Position numbers and translations under genes: made by a program | Source of the DNA: Virgisporangium aurantiacum | Lineage (GTDB): Bacteria; Actinomycetota; Actinomycetes; Mycobacteriales; Micromonosporaceae | DNA length: 64,000 bases | Direction of reading: 5' to 3' | Assembly (NCBI RefSeq): GCF_016863635.1 | Contig: NZ_BOPG01000064.1 | Coordinates: forward strand, 105,201-169,200 | Notes under the pieces: model-generated | The model's input: only the letters and a program-made list of their open reading frames with translations | Databases searched by the model: none | What the model was told of the DNA's origin: nothing | Shown here: one piece after another, positions 1 through 7,283 of the stretch | Numbering within the stretch: position 1 is the stretch's first letter | Layout: every line of letters starts with the position of its first letter

Positions 1-339
1 CACCGCCTGCTGGATCGGCAGCCCGGACCGGATCATGTCCTCGTCGAAGTTGATCAGCTCGATCGTGACGTCCTCGTACACGTGCGCCCGGCACAGCAGC
101 GTGAAGCCCTCCTCCCGCTCGTAGTCGGGCAGCGCGAACGTGGAGTACCGGTCGAGCTCGATGTCGTCGCCGTCGAGCACGAAGGACTTGCAGGAGGCGC
201 ACTGCCCCTCCTTGCAGCCGTGCATGAGCATCACGCCCTGCTCGGCGGCGGCGCGCAGGACCGTCTGCTCCTCGTCGACCTCGATCTCGATCCCGACCGG
301 CTCGAACCGCACAGTGTGTTTCATGACGCCGTGCTTCAT
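1..339 (-). CDS. prmB: Propane-type diiron monooxygenase reductase, N-terminal part
   Basis: This is the first 113 codons of the NADH-dependent reductase that passes electrons to the diiron hydroxylase; the gene runs off the left edge, so the FAD/NAD half is not visible. Seen: a plant-type [2Fe-2S] ferredoxin domain with Cys42, Cys47, Cys50 and Cys83, spaced C-x4-C-x2-C-x32-C. The start is the ATG at 339, 15 nt after the prmA stop; an in-frame ATG at 324 is the alternative. It is co-transcribed with prmA. In known clusters the order is prmABCD or mimABCD, so the small subunit and coupling protein are expected just outside the window. Confidence 0.9.
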   Translation of the reverse strand, partial: MKHGVMKHTVRFEPVGIEIEVDEEQTVLRAAAEQGVMLMHGCKEGQCASCKSFVLDGDDIELDRYSTFALPDYEREEGFTLLCRAHVYEDVTIELINFDEDMIRSGLPIQQAV

Positions 340-354
340 GACGCCGCTGCGGAC

Positions 355-2007
355 TCAGTCCTCTGTCCGGGCGAACCGTCCGGCGGGGCCGCCGCGCACG
401 TAGTTCGCGCGGAACGCCTCGCGCTCCTCGGGCGACATCTCGTTGAGCAGGACGTTGGGGCTCTGCAGCGGAGGGCAGCGGCGCAGGTGGTCCAGCGTCC
501 ACATCTTGGTGGGGTCCAGGTCGAGATGCGGCTGGGCGACCAGCGTCTTGCCGTCGTCGCGCACGAAACCCATGTCGGTGACCACGTCGGCCCAGTTCCA
601 GCCGTGGTAGAGGGTCTCCCACTCGCGGGAGCCGATCAGCTGGCCCATGTTGGGCGTCTCCCGGCCCTGGTACGTCGGGCGGAACGCGGTGACGTCGGTC
701 CAGCGGCACATCTCGTGGCAGTACGTCCGGACCTGGCCGTCGACCTCGTCGATCACCATGTCCTCACGGACGAGGCACGGCACCATGCAGGTCCAGCACC
801 GGTGCGGGTACTGGTAGTCGACGTCCTCGAAGACGATCGGGTTGTGTCCGTTGGGAACCGAGAGACGGTTGTAGTTCTCCCACCACTTGCCGTACCGGTC
901 GTACCAGCCCGGGTACTTGTGCTCGAACCACTCGAAGTCCTTGTCGGTCATCGGGTCGATGCGCCAGTAGTTGGCGAGCCATCCGGTGGCGAAGAACTGC
1001 GCGACCTCGTGCACGTAACCCTTGTTCCAGATCTGGTTCCACGCCTCCTCGATGAGGTCGTGCGGAATCACCAGGCCGTACTTCTCCAGCGGCACCAGGT
1101 AGCTGCGGTAGTAGTCGTCGTAGATCCACCGGCGCCACATCTCGGCGTAGCTCTCCCGGTCCTTGCGCCGGTCCTTGGTGCCGTACTCGATGAACGTGCC
1201 GATCGCCGCGTCGACCACGCGGTGGTTGTTCCACCAGGCGTAGCGCAGATCGCGCTCCAGCAACTGGTGGTTGCTCTCGTCCGACAGCGCCATCAGCAGC
1301 GTGGCGTAGCCGTTGCTGATGTGCCGGGACTCGTCGGACTGCACCGAGTGGAACACCGTCGGCAGCAGGTAGTCGCCGTTGGCGGCCGCCTCCGCCGGCA
1401 TGGCGACGAAGAGTGTGTTGGTGAACGCCGTCTCGGCCACGATCGTCAGGTAGATGCTCGCCGCCGTGATCGCGTCACCGGTGATGAACCCCTCGGCGAA
1501 CTGCCGGCCGATCGTGCCGCAGTAGTCGTTCTGGAAGTTCCGCAGGCTGCTGTTGAATCCGGCCGGGTCGATGTAGTTGTTCATGTACAGGCGCTTCAGG
1601 TTCTGCTGGATCGTCGAGTGCCGTACCTCGTCGATCATCTGGATCGCCTGACCGTTGTGCAGTTCCGGGTTGGGGACGGTGCGGAACAGCAGCGGCATCG
1701 CCCGCGCCGCCGAGATCTCCGGCAGCGGGATGATGCTGAGGAAGAGCTTCTGCCACTCCAGCCAGCGTTCCTGCACCTGGCGGAACATGTTCCCGCGGAT
1801 GGCGCCGTCGGAGGCGCCGTAGACGCGGTGGTCCTTCTCCTCCTGCATCGGGAAGTACGACCGGAGCACCTGCTTGAGCGGGTCCTTCTTCTGCGCCTTG
1901 CGGAACGTGTAGTCGGTTCCGTACTGGGACACCGGTTCGTGGTACGCCGGTTCCCAGGACAGCTCCTGGATCTTCTGATGAGCCCGTGCGACACTCTGGC
2001 GACTCAT
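355..2007 (-). CDS. prmA: Propane-type soluble diiron monooxygenase large subunit
   Basis: Alpha subunit of the hydroxylase of a soluble diiron monooxygenase in the propane/phenol group (PrmA, MimA), 550 aa; it would insert oxygen into a short alkane, ketone or phenol. Seen: the full set of iron ligands at Glu97, Glu127, His130, Glu192, Glu226 and His229. Their spacing (30, 3, 62, 34, 3) is identical to that of methane monooxygenase, and both ExxH motifs (DEVRH, DESRH) are present. The start is the ATG at 2007, with GGAGAG just upstream. prmB follows after 15 nt. An imperfect copy of the locus palindrome lies about 100 nt upstream. The substrate cannot be read from the sequence; propane, acetone and phenol are family precedents. 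Confidence 0.95.
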   Translation of the reverse strand: MSRQSVARAHQKIQELSWEPAYHEPVSQYGTDYTFRKAQKKDPLKQVLRSYFPMQEEKDHRVYGASDGAIRGNMFRQVQERWLEWQKLFLSIIPLPEISAARAMPLLFRTVPNPELHNGQAIQMIDEVRHSTIQQNLKRLYMNNYIDPAGFNSSLRNFQNDYCGTIGRQFAEGFITGDAITAASIYLTIVAETAFTNTLFVAMPAEAAANGDYLLPTVFHSVQSDESRHISNGYATLLMALSDESNHQLLERDLRYAWWNNHRVVDAAIGTFIEYGTKDRRKDRESYAEMWRRWIYDDYYRSYLVPLEKYGLVIPHDLIEEAWNQIWNKGYVHEVAQFFATGWLANYWRIDPMTDKDFEWFEHKYPGWYDRYGKWWENYNRLSVPNGHNPIVFEDVDYQYPHRCWTCMVPCLVREDMVIDEVDGQVRTYCHEMCRWTDVTAFRPTYQGRETPNMGQLIGSREWETLYHGWNWADVVTDMGFVRDDGKTLVAQPHLDLDPTKMWTLDHLRRCPPLQSPNVLLNEMSPEEREAFRANYVRGGPAGRFARTED

Positions 2008-2108
2008 GGGTCTCTCCTTGCCAAAACTTCGATGCCCGTCACTTCGATCGGCCGGCCAGACCGACACTCCGTCTCCGAGGATCAAACCGCGCGGCGGGGC
2101 CACCGGCG

Positions 2109-2123
2109 GTCTCAACATGAGGC
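2109..2123. promoter_or_regulatory. Imperfect copy of the locus operator palindrome, upstream of prmA
   Basis: GTCTCAACATGAGGC matches the perfect palindrome GTCTCAACTTGAGAC at 13 of 15 positions. It lies about 100 bp upstream of the prmA start and 26 bp downstream of the small 80-aa ORF. It is probably a second, weaker regulator site acting directly on prmA. Confidence 0.5.
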
Positions 2124-2148
2124 AGCCCCGACAGCCGCCGACGTGGGC

Positions 2149-2391
2149 TCACTCTCCCGGCGCGGGATCCTCGCCGAAGGCCGCGGCCCGCAGGTCGGCG
2201 AGTTCGCGCCGCACCTGGTTGACGATCTGCCGGTCGCCCTCGACCGCCGGCCGGATTCCCAACGCCGACAACAACTGTGCCGCCGGTGGACCGGGGTCGC
2301 CGGCGTCGCCGAGCACCGGGTGCAGACCCTGCGCGGCGAGGTGGTGGAACACGAGGTTGACCACGCTCCACGGGTTGTATGTCTCCTCCAC
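2149..2391 (-). CDS. Small hypothetical protein upstream of prmA
   Basis: An 80-aa acidic protein of unrecognised family, read from a GTG start at 2391 and ending 141 bp before prmA. Its N-terminal half (YNPWSVVNLVFHHLAAQGLH) reads like a folded amphipathic domain, and codon use fits the neighbours. It lies between two copies of the locus operator and starts 35 bp from the perfect one, so it is probably the first gene of the prm transcript. No strong ribosome site is visible. It could be a leader or accessory protein for the monooxygenase; no function is assigned. Confidence 0.55.
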   Translation of the reverse strand: MEETYNPWSVVNLVFHHLAAQGLHPVLGDAGDPGPPAAQLLSALGIRPAVEGDRQIVNQVRRELADLRAAAFGEDPAPGE

Positions 2392-2425
2392 CTCGCCATC
2401 ACAGAACGTCGAGGGCGGGGCAGAG

Positions 2426-2440
2426 GTCTCAACTTGAGAC
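2426..2440. promoter_or_regulatory. Perfect 15-bp operator palindrome between regulator 1 and the prm operon
   Basis: GTCTCAACTTGAGAC has two 7-bp arms around a central C. An identical copy sits at 7164-7178 between the second regulator and the second catabolic operon. It lies 35 bp from the start of the 80-aa ORF and 55 bp from the regulator start. It is inferred to be the binding site of the Fis-type HTH of the two adjacent regulators. Confidence 0.7.
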
Positions 2441-2494
2441 AGTCGTCGAGGTCTTCTTGCCTATTCTTTTCAGAACAGCGGGAGGCAGGGTGCG

Positions 2495-4297
2495 ATGATG
2501 CGCGGACGCACGCCACCGCCGGAGCTGACCGATGGCGCCCGGCTCGCAGAGACACGGGAACGGTTCCTCACGGCCGAGTCGGTCGACCCGCACCTGGTGC
2601 GGGACACGATCCTGGCGTCCTGGTGGCGGTCACGCCGCGGGAACGTCGCGGCCGACCACATCGATCCCGCCTACGTCCGCGATCCCGACCCCGACACCCC
2701 GTTGATCCGCAGCGCGCTGCCGGTGCTGCGCAGCCTCCGCGACCACCTCGACGGCCAGCCGATCAGCATCATCCTCACCGATCCGGGCGGCGTGGTGCTG
2801 ACCCGGCTCGCGGCGGACTGGGACCTCGACCGGCACCTCGACAGCGTCCAACTCGCGCCGGGCTTCAGCTATGCCGAGGAGTCGGTCGGAACGAACGGCA
2901 TCGGCACGGCGCTGGAGGGCGGGCGACCGATGCACGTGTTCGGCCACGAGCACTACGCCGAGCACCTGGAGAACCTCGCCTGTGCCGGGGTGCCGATCCA
3001 CCACCCGATCTCGGGAAAGACCGTCGGCGCGATCGACCTCACCTGCTGGCGCCGGGACGCCGGCCCGCTGCTGATCACCCTGGCGAAGACGACTGCCGAC
3101 CAGATCCGGCAGGCGCTGCTGAACGACAGCGGGATGCGGGAGTTCGCGCTGCTGCAGCAGTACCTGCGGGCCTGCCGCCGGACCTCGGGCATCGTGCTCG
3201 CGCTCAACCACGACGTGGTGATGATGAACGACTACGCCCGGCAGGTCCTCGATCCGGTCGACCAGGCGGTGGTGCTGGGGCTGGCCGCCGAGGTGCTGAC
3301 CAGCGGACGCCCCGGCCCGGTGGTGCTCGACCTGCCCATCGGCGGCCGGGTGCGGGTCCAGTGCCGCCCGGCGCGTGCCGGCGACCCGCTCGCCGGCGGC
3401 ATCGTGACCGTGAAACCGGCCGGCCCGGTCGACCGGCCGAGGGCCACCACCCGCGCGCCGGTGCGCGCGACCCCGACGACCCTGCCCGGACTGGTCGGTT
3501 CCGGCCCGCTCTGGTTGCGCGGATGCCACCAGGTCGAGGCCGCGTACGACGCGGGCGAGTGGCTGGCCCTGGCGGGTGAGCCGGGAACGGGGAAGCTGGC
3601 ACTGCTCAGGGCCGTACACCACCGGCGGAACCCGTCGGGCGTGTTCCACGTCCTCGACGCGGCGGACGCCGCCGCCACCGACTGGCCGGCCCGCGTGGCC
3701 AATGAGCTGGCCGGCGACGGCACGCTCGTGATCCGCCACGTCGACCTGCTCGACGGGCGACGCGCCCGCGCCCTGACCACCGCGTTGCGCGCGCACCGCG
3801 CGGGGGCGAACCGACCCGCGTTGTGGGTGACGGCCACGCTGCGGCTGGCCGGCGCGTCCGCCGAACTGCTGCAGTGCTTCCCCCGCACCGTGGAGGTCCC
3901 GCCGCTGCGCCATCACGCCGAGGACGTGCACGACCTCGTCCGGCTCTTCCTGACGAAGCTGAGTCCGGACGGCCGCCTCGTCTGCTCGCCCGAGGCGATG
4001 CAGGTGCTCGTCCGGTCGAGCTGGCCGGGCAACATCGAGCAGCTGGGCAACGTCATGAAGAAGGTGATCCAGCACCGCCGCACCGGGTCGATCCAACCCG
4101 ACGACCTGCCGCCGGAGTGCCGCACCGTGAGCCGGCGGCTGCTCAACCCGTTGGAGTCGATGGAGCGCGACGCGATCGTGCAGAGCCTGCTGGACGCGTC
4201 CGGAAACAAGGCGAAGGCGGCGAACTCCCTGGGAATGTCCCGCGCGACGATCTACCGGAAGATCCACGAGTACGGCATCGTCACGCCGACGCCGTAG
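2495..4297 (+). CDS. AcoR/MimR-type GAF-AAA-Fis transcriptional activator (copy 1)
   Basis: A 600-aa regulator divergent from the prm operon. Domains seen: a GAF-like sensor at about residues 70-205, a P-loop region at about 355-370 (GEPGTGK), a C-terminal AAA lid (SWPGNIEQL) and a Fis-type helix-turn-helix at about 555-595. The GAFTGA loop that contacts sigma-54 is absent and the Walker B region is degenerate (TLVIRHVDLLDG). Known: actinobacterial members such as MimR activate monooxygenase genes without sigma-54. The ATG at 2495 follows a gggagg ribosome site. It is about two-thirds identical by eye to the copy at 7284-9077. It is inferred to activate prm from the 15-bp palindromes. Confidence 0.88.
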   Translation: MMRGRTPPPELTDGARLAETRERFLTAESVDPHLVRDTILASWWRSRRGNVAADHIDPAYVRDPDPDTPLIRSALPVLRSLRDHLDGQPISIILTDPGGVVLTRLAADWDLDRHLDSVQLAPGFSYAEESVGTNGIGTALEGGRPMHVFGHEHYAEHLENLACAGVPIHHPISGKTVGAIDLTCWRRDAGPLLITLAKTTADQIRQALLNDSGMREFALLQQYLRACRRTSGIVLALNHDVVMMNDYARQVLDPVDQAVVLGLAAEVLTSGRPGPVVLDLPIGGRVRVQCRPARAGDPLAGGIVTVKPAGPVDRPRATTRAPVRATPTTLPGLVGSGPLWLRGCHQVEAAYDAGEWLALAGEPGTGKLALLRAVHHRRNPSGVFHVLDAADAAATDWPARVANELAGDGTLVIRHVDLLDGRRARALTTALRAHRAGANRPALWVTATLRLAGASAELLQCFPRTVEVPPLRHHAEDVHDLVRLFLTKLSPDGRLVCSPEAMQVLVRSSWPGNIEQLGNVMKKVIQHRRTGSIQPDDLPPECRTVSRRLLNPLESMERDAIVQSLLDASGNKAKAANSLGMSRATIYRKIHEYGIVTPTP

Positions 4298-4328
4298 CGC
4301 CCGCCGTCACCTCGATGACGGCGGGCGC
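4297..4328. terminator. Bidirectional hairpin terminator
   Basis: A perfect 13-bp stem (GCGCCCGCCGTCA with its complement) and a 6-nt loop begin at the last base of the regulator stop codon and end 12 bp before the stop of the convergent alcohol dehydrogenase gene. There is no U-tract, as is common in GC-rich actinomycetes. Confidence 0.7.
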
Positions 4329-4339
4329 ACCGGTAGGTG

Positions 4340-5362
4340 CTACGGGACGAGGATGGCCCGCCCGCGCACCCTGCCCGCGTCGAGGTCCTGGAACGCCTCG
4401 GCGGCGGCGTCCAGCGGATAGGTGCGGGTGTGCAGCGTGACCCGTCCCGACTGGGCCAGCGCCATCAGCTCGGCCAGTTCGTTGTACGTCCCGACGATGT
4501 TGCCGACGACGTTGCGTTCGGTCGAGATGATGTCCAGCGTCGGCACGGTGAGCGTGCCGCCGTAGCCGATGACGTAGTACGAACCGGTCCGCCGGGTCAT
4601 CGCGAACCCGTCCTGCTCGGCGCCCTGCTCGGCGACGAAGTCGAACACCACGTCCGCGCCGCCGCCGGTCAGCTCCCGCACCGCGTCGACGTGCCCGCCG
4701 TTGGCGGCGACCGTCTCGTGCGCGCCGATCTGCTCGGCGAGCTTGAGCGCGTCGGGGTTGCGGTCGACCACGACGACGCGTGCCGCGGTGAGCGCGGCCA
4801 GGCACTGGATGCCGATGTGGCCGAGACCGCCGGCGCCGAGAACCACCGCCGTGGTGCCGGGGTACAGCAACGGAAGCGCCTTGCGGACCGCGTGGTAGGC
4901 GGTGATTCCGGCGTCGGCGAGTGCGGCGACGTCCTGCGGCCGGGTCGCCGGATCGAGCTTGACGCACGCGCGCGCGGACGTCAGCAGGTACTCCGCCATC
5001 CCGCCGTCGTGCGACAGGCCCGGGAAGCTGCTGTCGGCGCAGTGCATGTCCTGGCCGGCGCGGCAGGCGTGGCACAGCCCGCACGTCGGGGTGGGGTGCA
5101 GGATCACGGTGTCGCCGACCGCGACGTTGCTCACCGCCGAACCGATCTCGTGCACCCAGCCGGCGTTCTCGTGGCCGAGCGTGTAGGGCAGCGCGGGCGC
5201 CATCGCCGCCGCCCACTGGCCCTCGATGATGTGCAGGTCCGTGCGGCAGACGCCGGCGCCGCCGACCTTCACCACGACGTCGAGCGGCCCGCGCACGGTC
5301 GGCTCCGGCACCTCCTCGACGACGGGCTGCTGGTGGTATCCGTGCAGTCGTACGGCTTTCAT
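4340..5362 (-). CDS. Zinc-dependent alcohol dehydrogenase
   Basis: A medium-chain NAD(P)-dependent alcohol dehydrogenase, 340 aa. Seen: catalytic zinc ligands Cys39 and His64-Glu65 (GHE motif), structural zinc cysteines 94, 97, 100 and 108, and a Rossmann GxGGLG motif at about 176-181. It is the last gene of the second leftward operon, and its ATG overlaps the previous stop by 4 bp (ATGA) behind a gaggagga ribosome site. In propane/acetone monooxygenase clusters an ADH of this type oxidises the alcohol product, for example 2-propanol to acetone, and that role is inferred here. A strong hairpin follows the gene. Confidence 0.92.
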   Translation of the reverse strand: MKAVRLHGYHQQPVVEEVPEPTVRGPLDVVVKVGGAGVCRTDLHIIEGQWAAAMAPALPYTLGHENAGWVHEIGSAVSNVAVGDTVILHPTPTCGLCHACRAGQDMHCADSSFPGLSHDGGMAEYLLTSARACVKLDPATRPQDVAALADAGITAYHAVRKALPLLYPGTTAVVLGAGGLGHIGIQCLAALTAARVVVVDRNPDALKLAEQIGAHETVAANGGHVDAVRELTGGGADVVFDFVAEQGAEQDGFAMTRRTGSYYVIGYGGTLTVPTLDIISTERNVVGNIVGTYNELAELMALAQSGRVTLHTRTYPLDAAAEAFQDLDAGRVRGRAILVP

Positions 5363-6060
5363 CGCTCCTCCTCGCCCGCTCCCGCGGAGTTGTAGCGCAC
5401 CTGCAACATGCCGCGGCAGATACCGGTGTTGGCTTCCAGGCTGGTTCTGGTCGTCCGGGCCCGCCGCAGATGCAACGCGAGCGCCTCGACCGGCACCGCC
5501 GCTCCGGTGACCGGATCCAGCAGCAGCGGGTCGCCGTCGCCGGCGGGCAGTCCGAGTTCGGCGCGCCGGTGCCGCAGCCGGTCCAGCGCAGGGGTCCGGG
5601 GCGCCGTTCCGATCGTCATCCCGGCAAGCTCCGCCGGCGAACGGCCGGCGGCGAGCATCGGACGGCACACCTGGTCGGTGCCGGCCAGGACGGCCTTGCG
5701 GAGGAAGTCCGCGCGCAGCCCGTCGAGTTCGCCGACCGCCTCGCCGGCGAAGCTCCGTGCGAAGCCGGCCCGGGCCGCCACCCCCTCGTTGATCGTGTCG
5801 GCCGCGAAGTGCTCGTCGAGCACCACGTCCACGTGCCCGACACCATCCACAGTGGACACCGCGTCGTACGCGTCGGCGACCATGAGGAACGCGAAGTTCG
5901 GCGCGCAGAAGTAGGTCGGCAGCCGCAGGTGGACCTCCGCGTGGCCGCCGGCCGACACCTCGCACGAGGCGACGAAACCCAGCGCGGTCACCGGCTCGTC
6001 CAGTTCCGGGTCCCGCACGGTGGACAGGGCCGTGAGCACCCGGTCCCGAAGAACTGTCAT
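5359..6060 (-). CDS. MIP18/DUF59-type iron-sulfur assembly-like protein
   Basis: A 233-aa protein whose N-terminal about 100 residues match the MIP18 (DUF59, SufT-like) fold: RDRVLTALSTVRDPELDEPV followed by a Cys-containing stretch (YFCAPNFAFLM). The rest has no recognised domain. It starts in ATGA overlap with the amidohydrolase and ends in ATGA overlap with the ADH, so the three proteins should be made together. Known: mim/prm clusters of mycobacteria and rhodococci carry a gene of this type between an amidohydrolase and an ADH. It is inferred to help mature the metal centres of the monooxygenase or its reductase. Confidence 0.8.
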   Translation of the reverse strand: MTVLRDRVLTALSTVRDPELDEPVTALGFVASCEVSAGGHAEVHLRLPTYFCAPNFAFLMVADAYDAVSTVDGVGHVDVVLDEHFAADTINEGVAARAGFARSFAGEAVGELDGLRADFLRKAVLAGTDQVCRPMLAAGRSPAELAGMTIGTAPRTPALDRLRHRRAELGLPAGDGDPLLLDPVTGAAVPVEALALHLRRARTTRTSLEANTGICRGMLQVRYNSAGAGEEER

Positions 6061-7109
6061 GTCGATTCGACCAGCTGCGCGCCCTCGGCGGCCGCGGGCG
6101 TGCCGGCTTCCGCCGGGAGCCGGCACTCGGCCGGCACCGGGATGTCGTACAGCGCCGCCGCGTTCAGGCCGAGGATCTTCTTCCGGGTGGCCGTGGTGAC
6201 GCGCGGGAAGTCGTCGTACTCCTCGCCGGCCGGGTAGTCCCAGTCCACGAAGCCCTCGACCTGCCACTGCGGTTCCCAGATGCCGTAGTCGCTGCCGAAG
6301 GTCATCTTGTCCTCGCCGACCCAGAACAACAGCTCGCCCATCACCTTCGCGAAGAACCGCGGACGCGCGTGCATGAGACCGCCGATCACCACCGACAGGC
6401 CGGCGTAGACGTTGGGTTCCTGGGTGGCCATGAAGCAGAAGTCCTCGATGCGCGGCAGCCCGACGTGCTCGACGATGAAGTTCAGCGCGGGGAAGTCGGT
6501 GGCCGCGTGATCGACGTCCGAGACGTCGAACGCGTCCTTGTCCAGCGGCCAGATCGTCGGGCCCTTGTGGATGTGGATGTTCTTGATGCCCAGTTCCTGG
6601 CACTTCTCCAGGTACCGGTAGGCCTCCGGATCGGTCAGCTTCCAGCCGCGCGAGCCCTCCCGCCACTCGGCCGTGTACAGCTTGACGCCCCGGCAACCCC
6701 ACCGCGCGACGTTGTCGGCCAGCGTCTTGAGACCGGCGTCCCCCTCGCGGGGGTCCCAGCGGGTGTTCAGCACGAACCGGCCCGGGTGCTTCTCGGCCAG
6801 CCGCGCGTTGCGCTCGGTGGTGTTGAAGCCCTCGGTGTACCACTCCTTGAGGTACGTGGGCTGCATGATCGCCACGTCGACGTGGCCGGTCTCGAACAGG
6901 TCGTGCATGGTGTCCTGTTCGGAGTACTTCATGTACTTCTCCAGCGGCCACCTGGTGTGCTCGGGCCCGAGGCCGTGGTAGGCGTAGAAGCACTCGATCC
7001 AGCCCTTGGCGAACTGCTCGGCACCGGGCACCCAGTTGTCCGGCGCGGCGTTCCAGTAGTGCATGTGCGCGTCGACCACGAAGTACTTCTCGCCGTCCTT
7101 CTCGTACAT
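6057..7109 (-). CDS. Amidohydrolase-2 family metal-dependent hydrolase
   Basis: A 350-aa TIM-barrel amidohydrolase of the amidohydrolase_2 (ACMSD/decarboxylase-like) group. Metal-site motifs seen: DAHMH at residues 13-17, HIHKG near 197, an EHVG histidine near 229 and a FGSDYG aspartate near 287. It is the first gene of the second operon; the ATG at 7109 follows ggcggag. The perfect palindrome at 7164-7178 lies 55 bp upstream. It is a standing member of mim/prm propane and acetone/phenol monooxygenase clusters, where its function remains unclear. Proposed roles are a catabolic hydrolase or a folding/maturation helper. Confidence 0.88.
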   Translation of the reverse strand: MYEKDGEKYFVVDAHMHYWNAAPDNWVPGAEQFAKGWIECFYAYHGLGPEHTRWPLEKYMKYSEQDTMHDLFETGHVDVAIMQPTYLKEWYTEGFNTTERNARLAEKHPGRFVLNTRWDPREGDAGLKTLADNVARWGCRGVKLYTAEWREGSRGWKLTDPEAYRYLEKCQELGIKNIHIHKGPTIWPLDKDAFDVSDVDHAATDFPALNFIVEHVGLPRIEDFCFMATQEPNVYAGLSVVIGGLMHARPRFFAKVMGELLFWVGEDKMTFGSDYGIWEPQWQVEGFVDWDYPAGEEYDDFPRVTTATRKKILGLNAAALYDIPVPAECRLPAEAGTPAAAEGAQLVEST

Positions 7110-7163
7110 GGCTCCGCCCTTCTCCGTTGAGCGCCATGACACCGCCTGACCCGCGCGCCTGCG

Positions 7164-7178
7164 GTCTCAACTTGAGAC
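7164..7178. promoter_or_regulatory. Perfect 15-bp operator palindrome between regulator 2 and the amidohydrolase operon
   Basis: GTCTCAACTTGAGAC is identical in all 15 bases to the copy at 2426-2440. It is placed between divergent starts: 55 bp to the amidohydrolase ATG and 106 bp to the preferred regulator start. The conservation in two otherwise different intergenic regions supports a shared regulator site. Confidence 0.7.
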
Positions 7179-7283
7179 ATCGACCGGGTACTCGCCCCGG
7201 TAGCGTTCGCGACCTAGGCTGACCAGGACGACAGGTCTGGCCGCGCCCACCCGCCGGTGCGGTCCGGAGGAGACGAGGGTGCA

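Noticed and set aside
2426..2495. A sigma-54 (-24/-12) promoter in front of the AcoR-type regulated operons
   Set aside because: No GG-N10-GC pair of the right form was evident, actinomycetes lack sigma-54, and the regulators lack the GAFTGA loop.
82..3579. Very long open frame of 1165 codons on the plus strand opposite prmA and running into regulator 1
   Set aside because: Antisense shadow caused by high GC at third positions; composition is Arg/His/Val/Leu-rich without domains, and prmA has all catalytic residues on the other strand.
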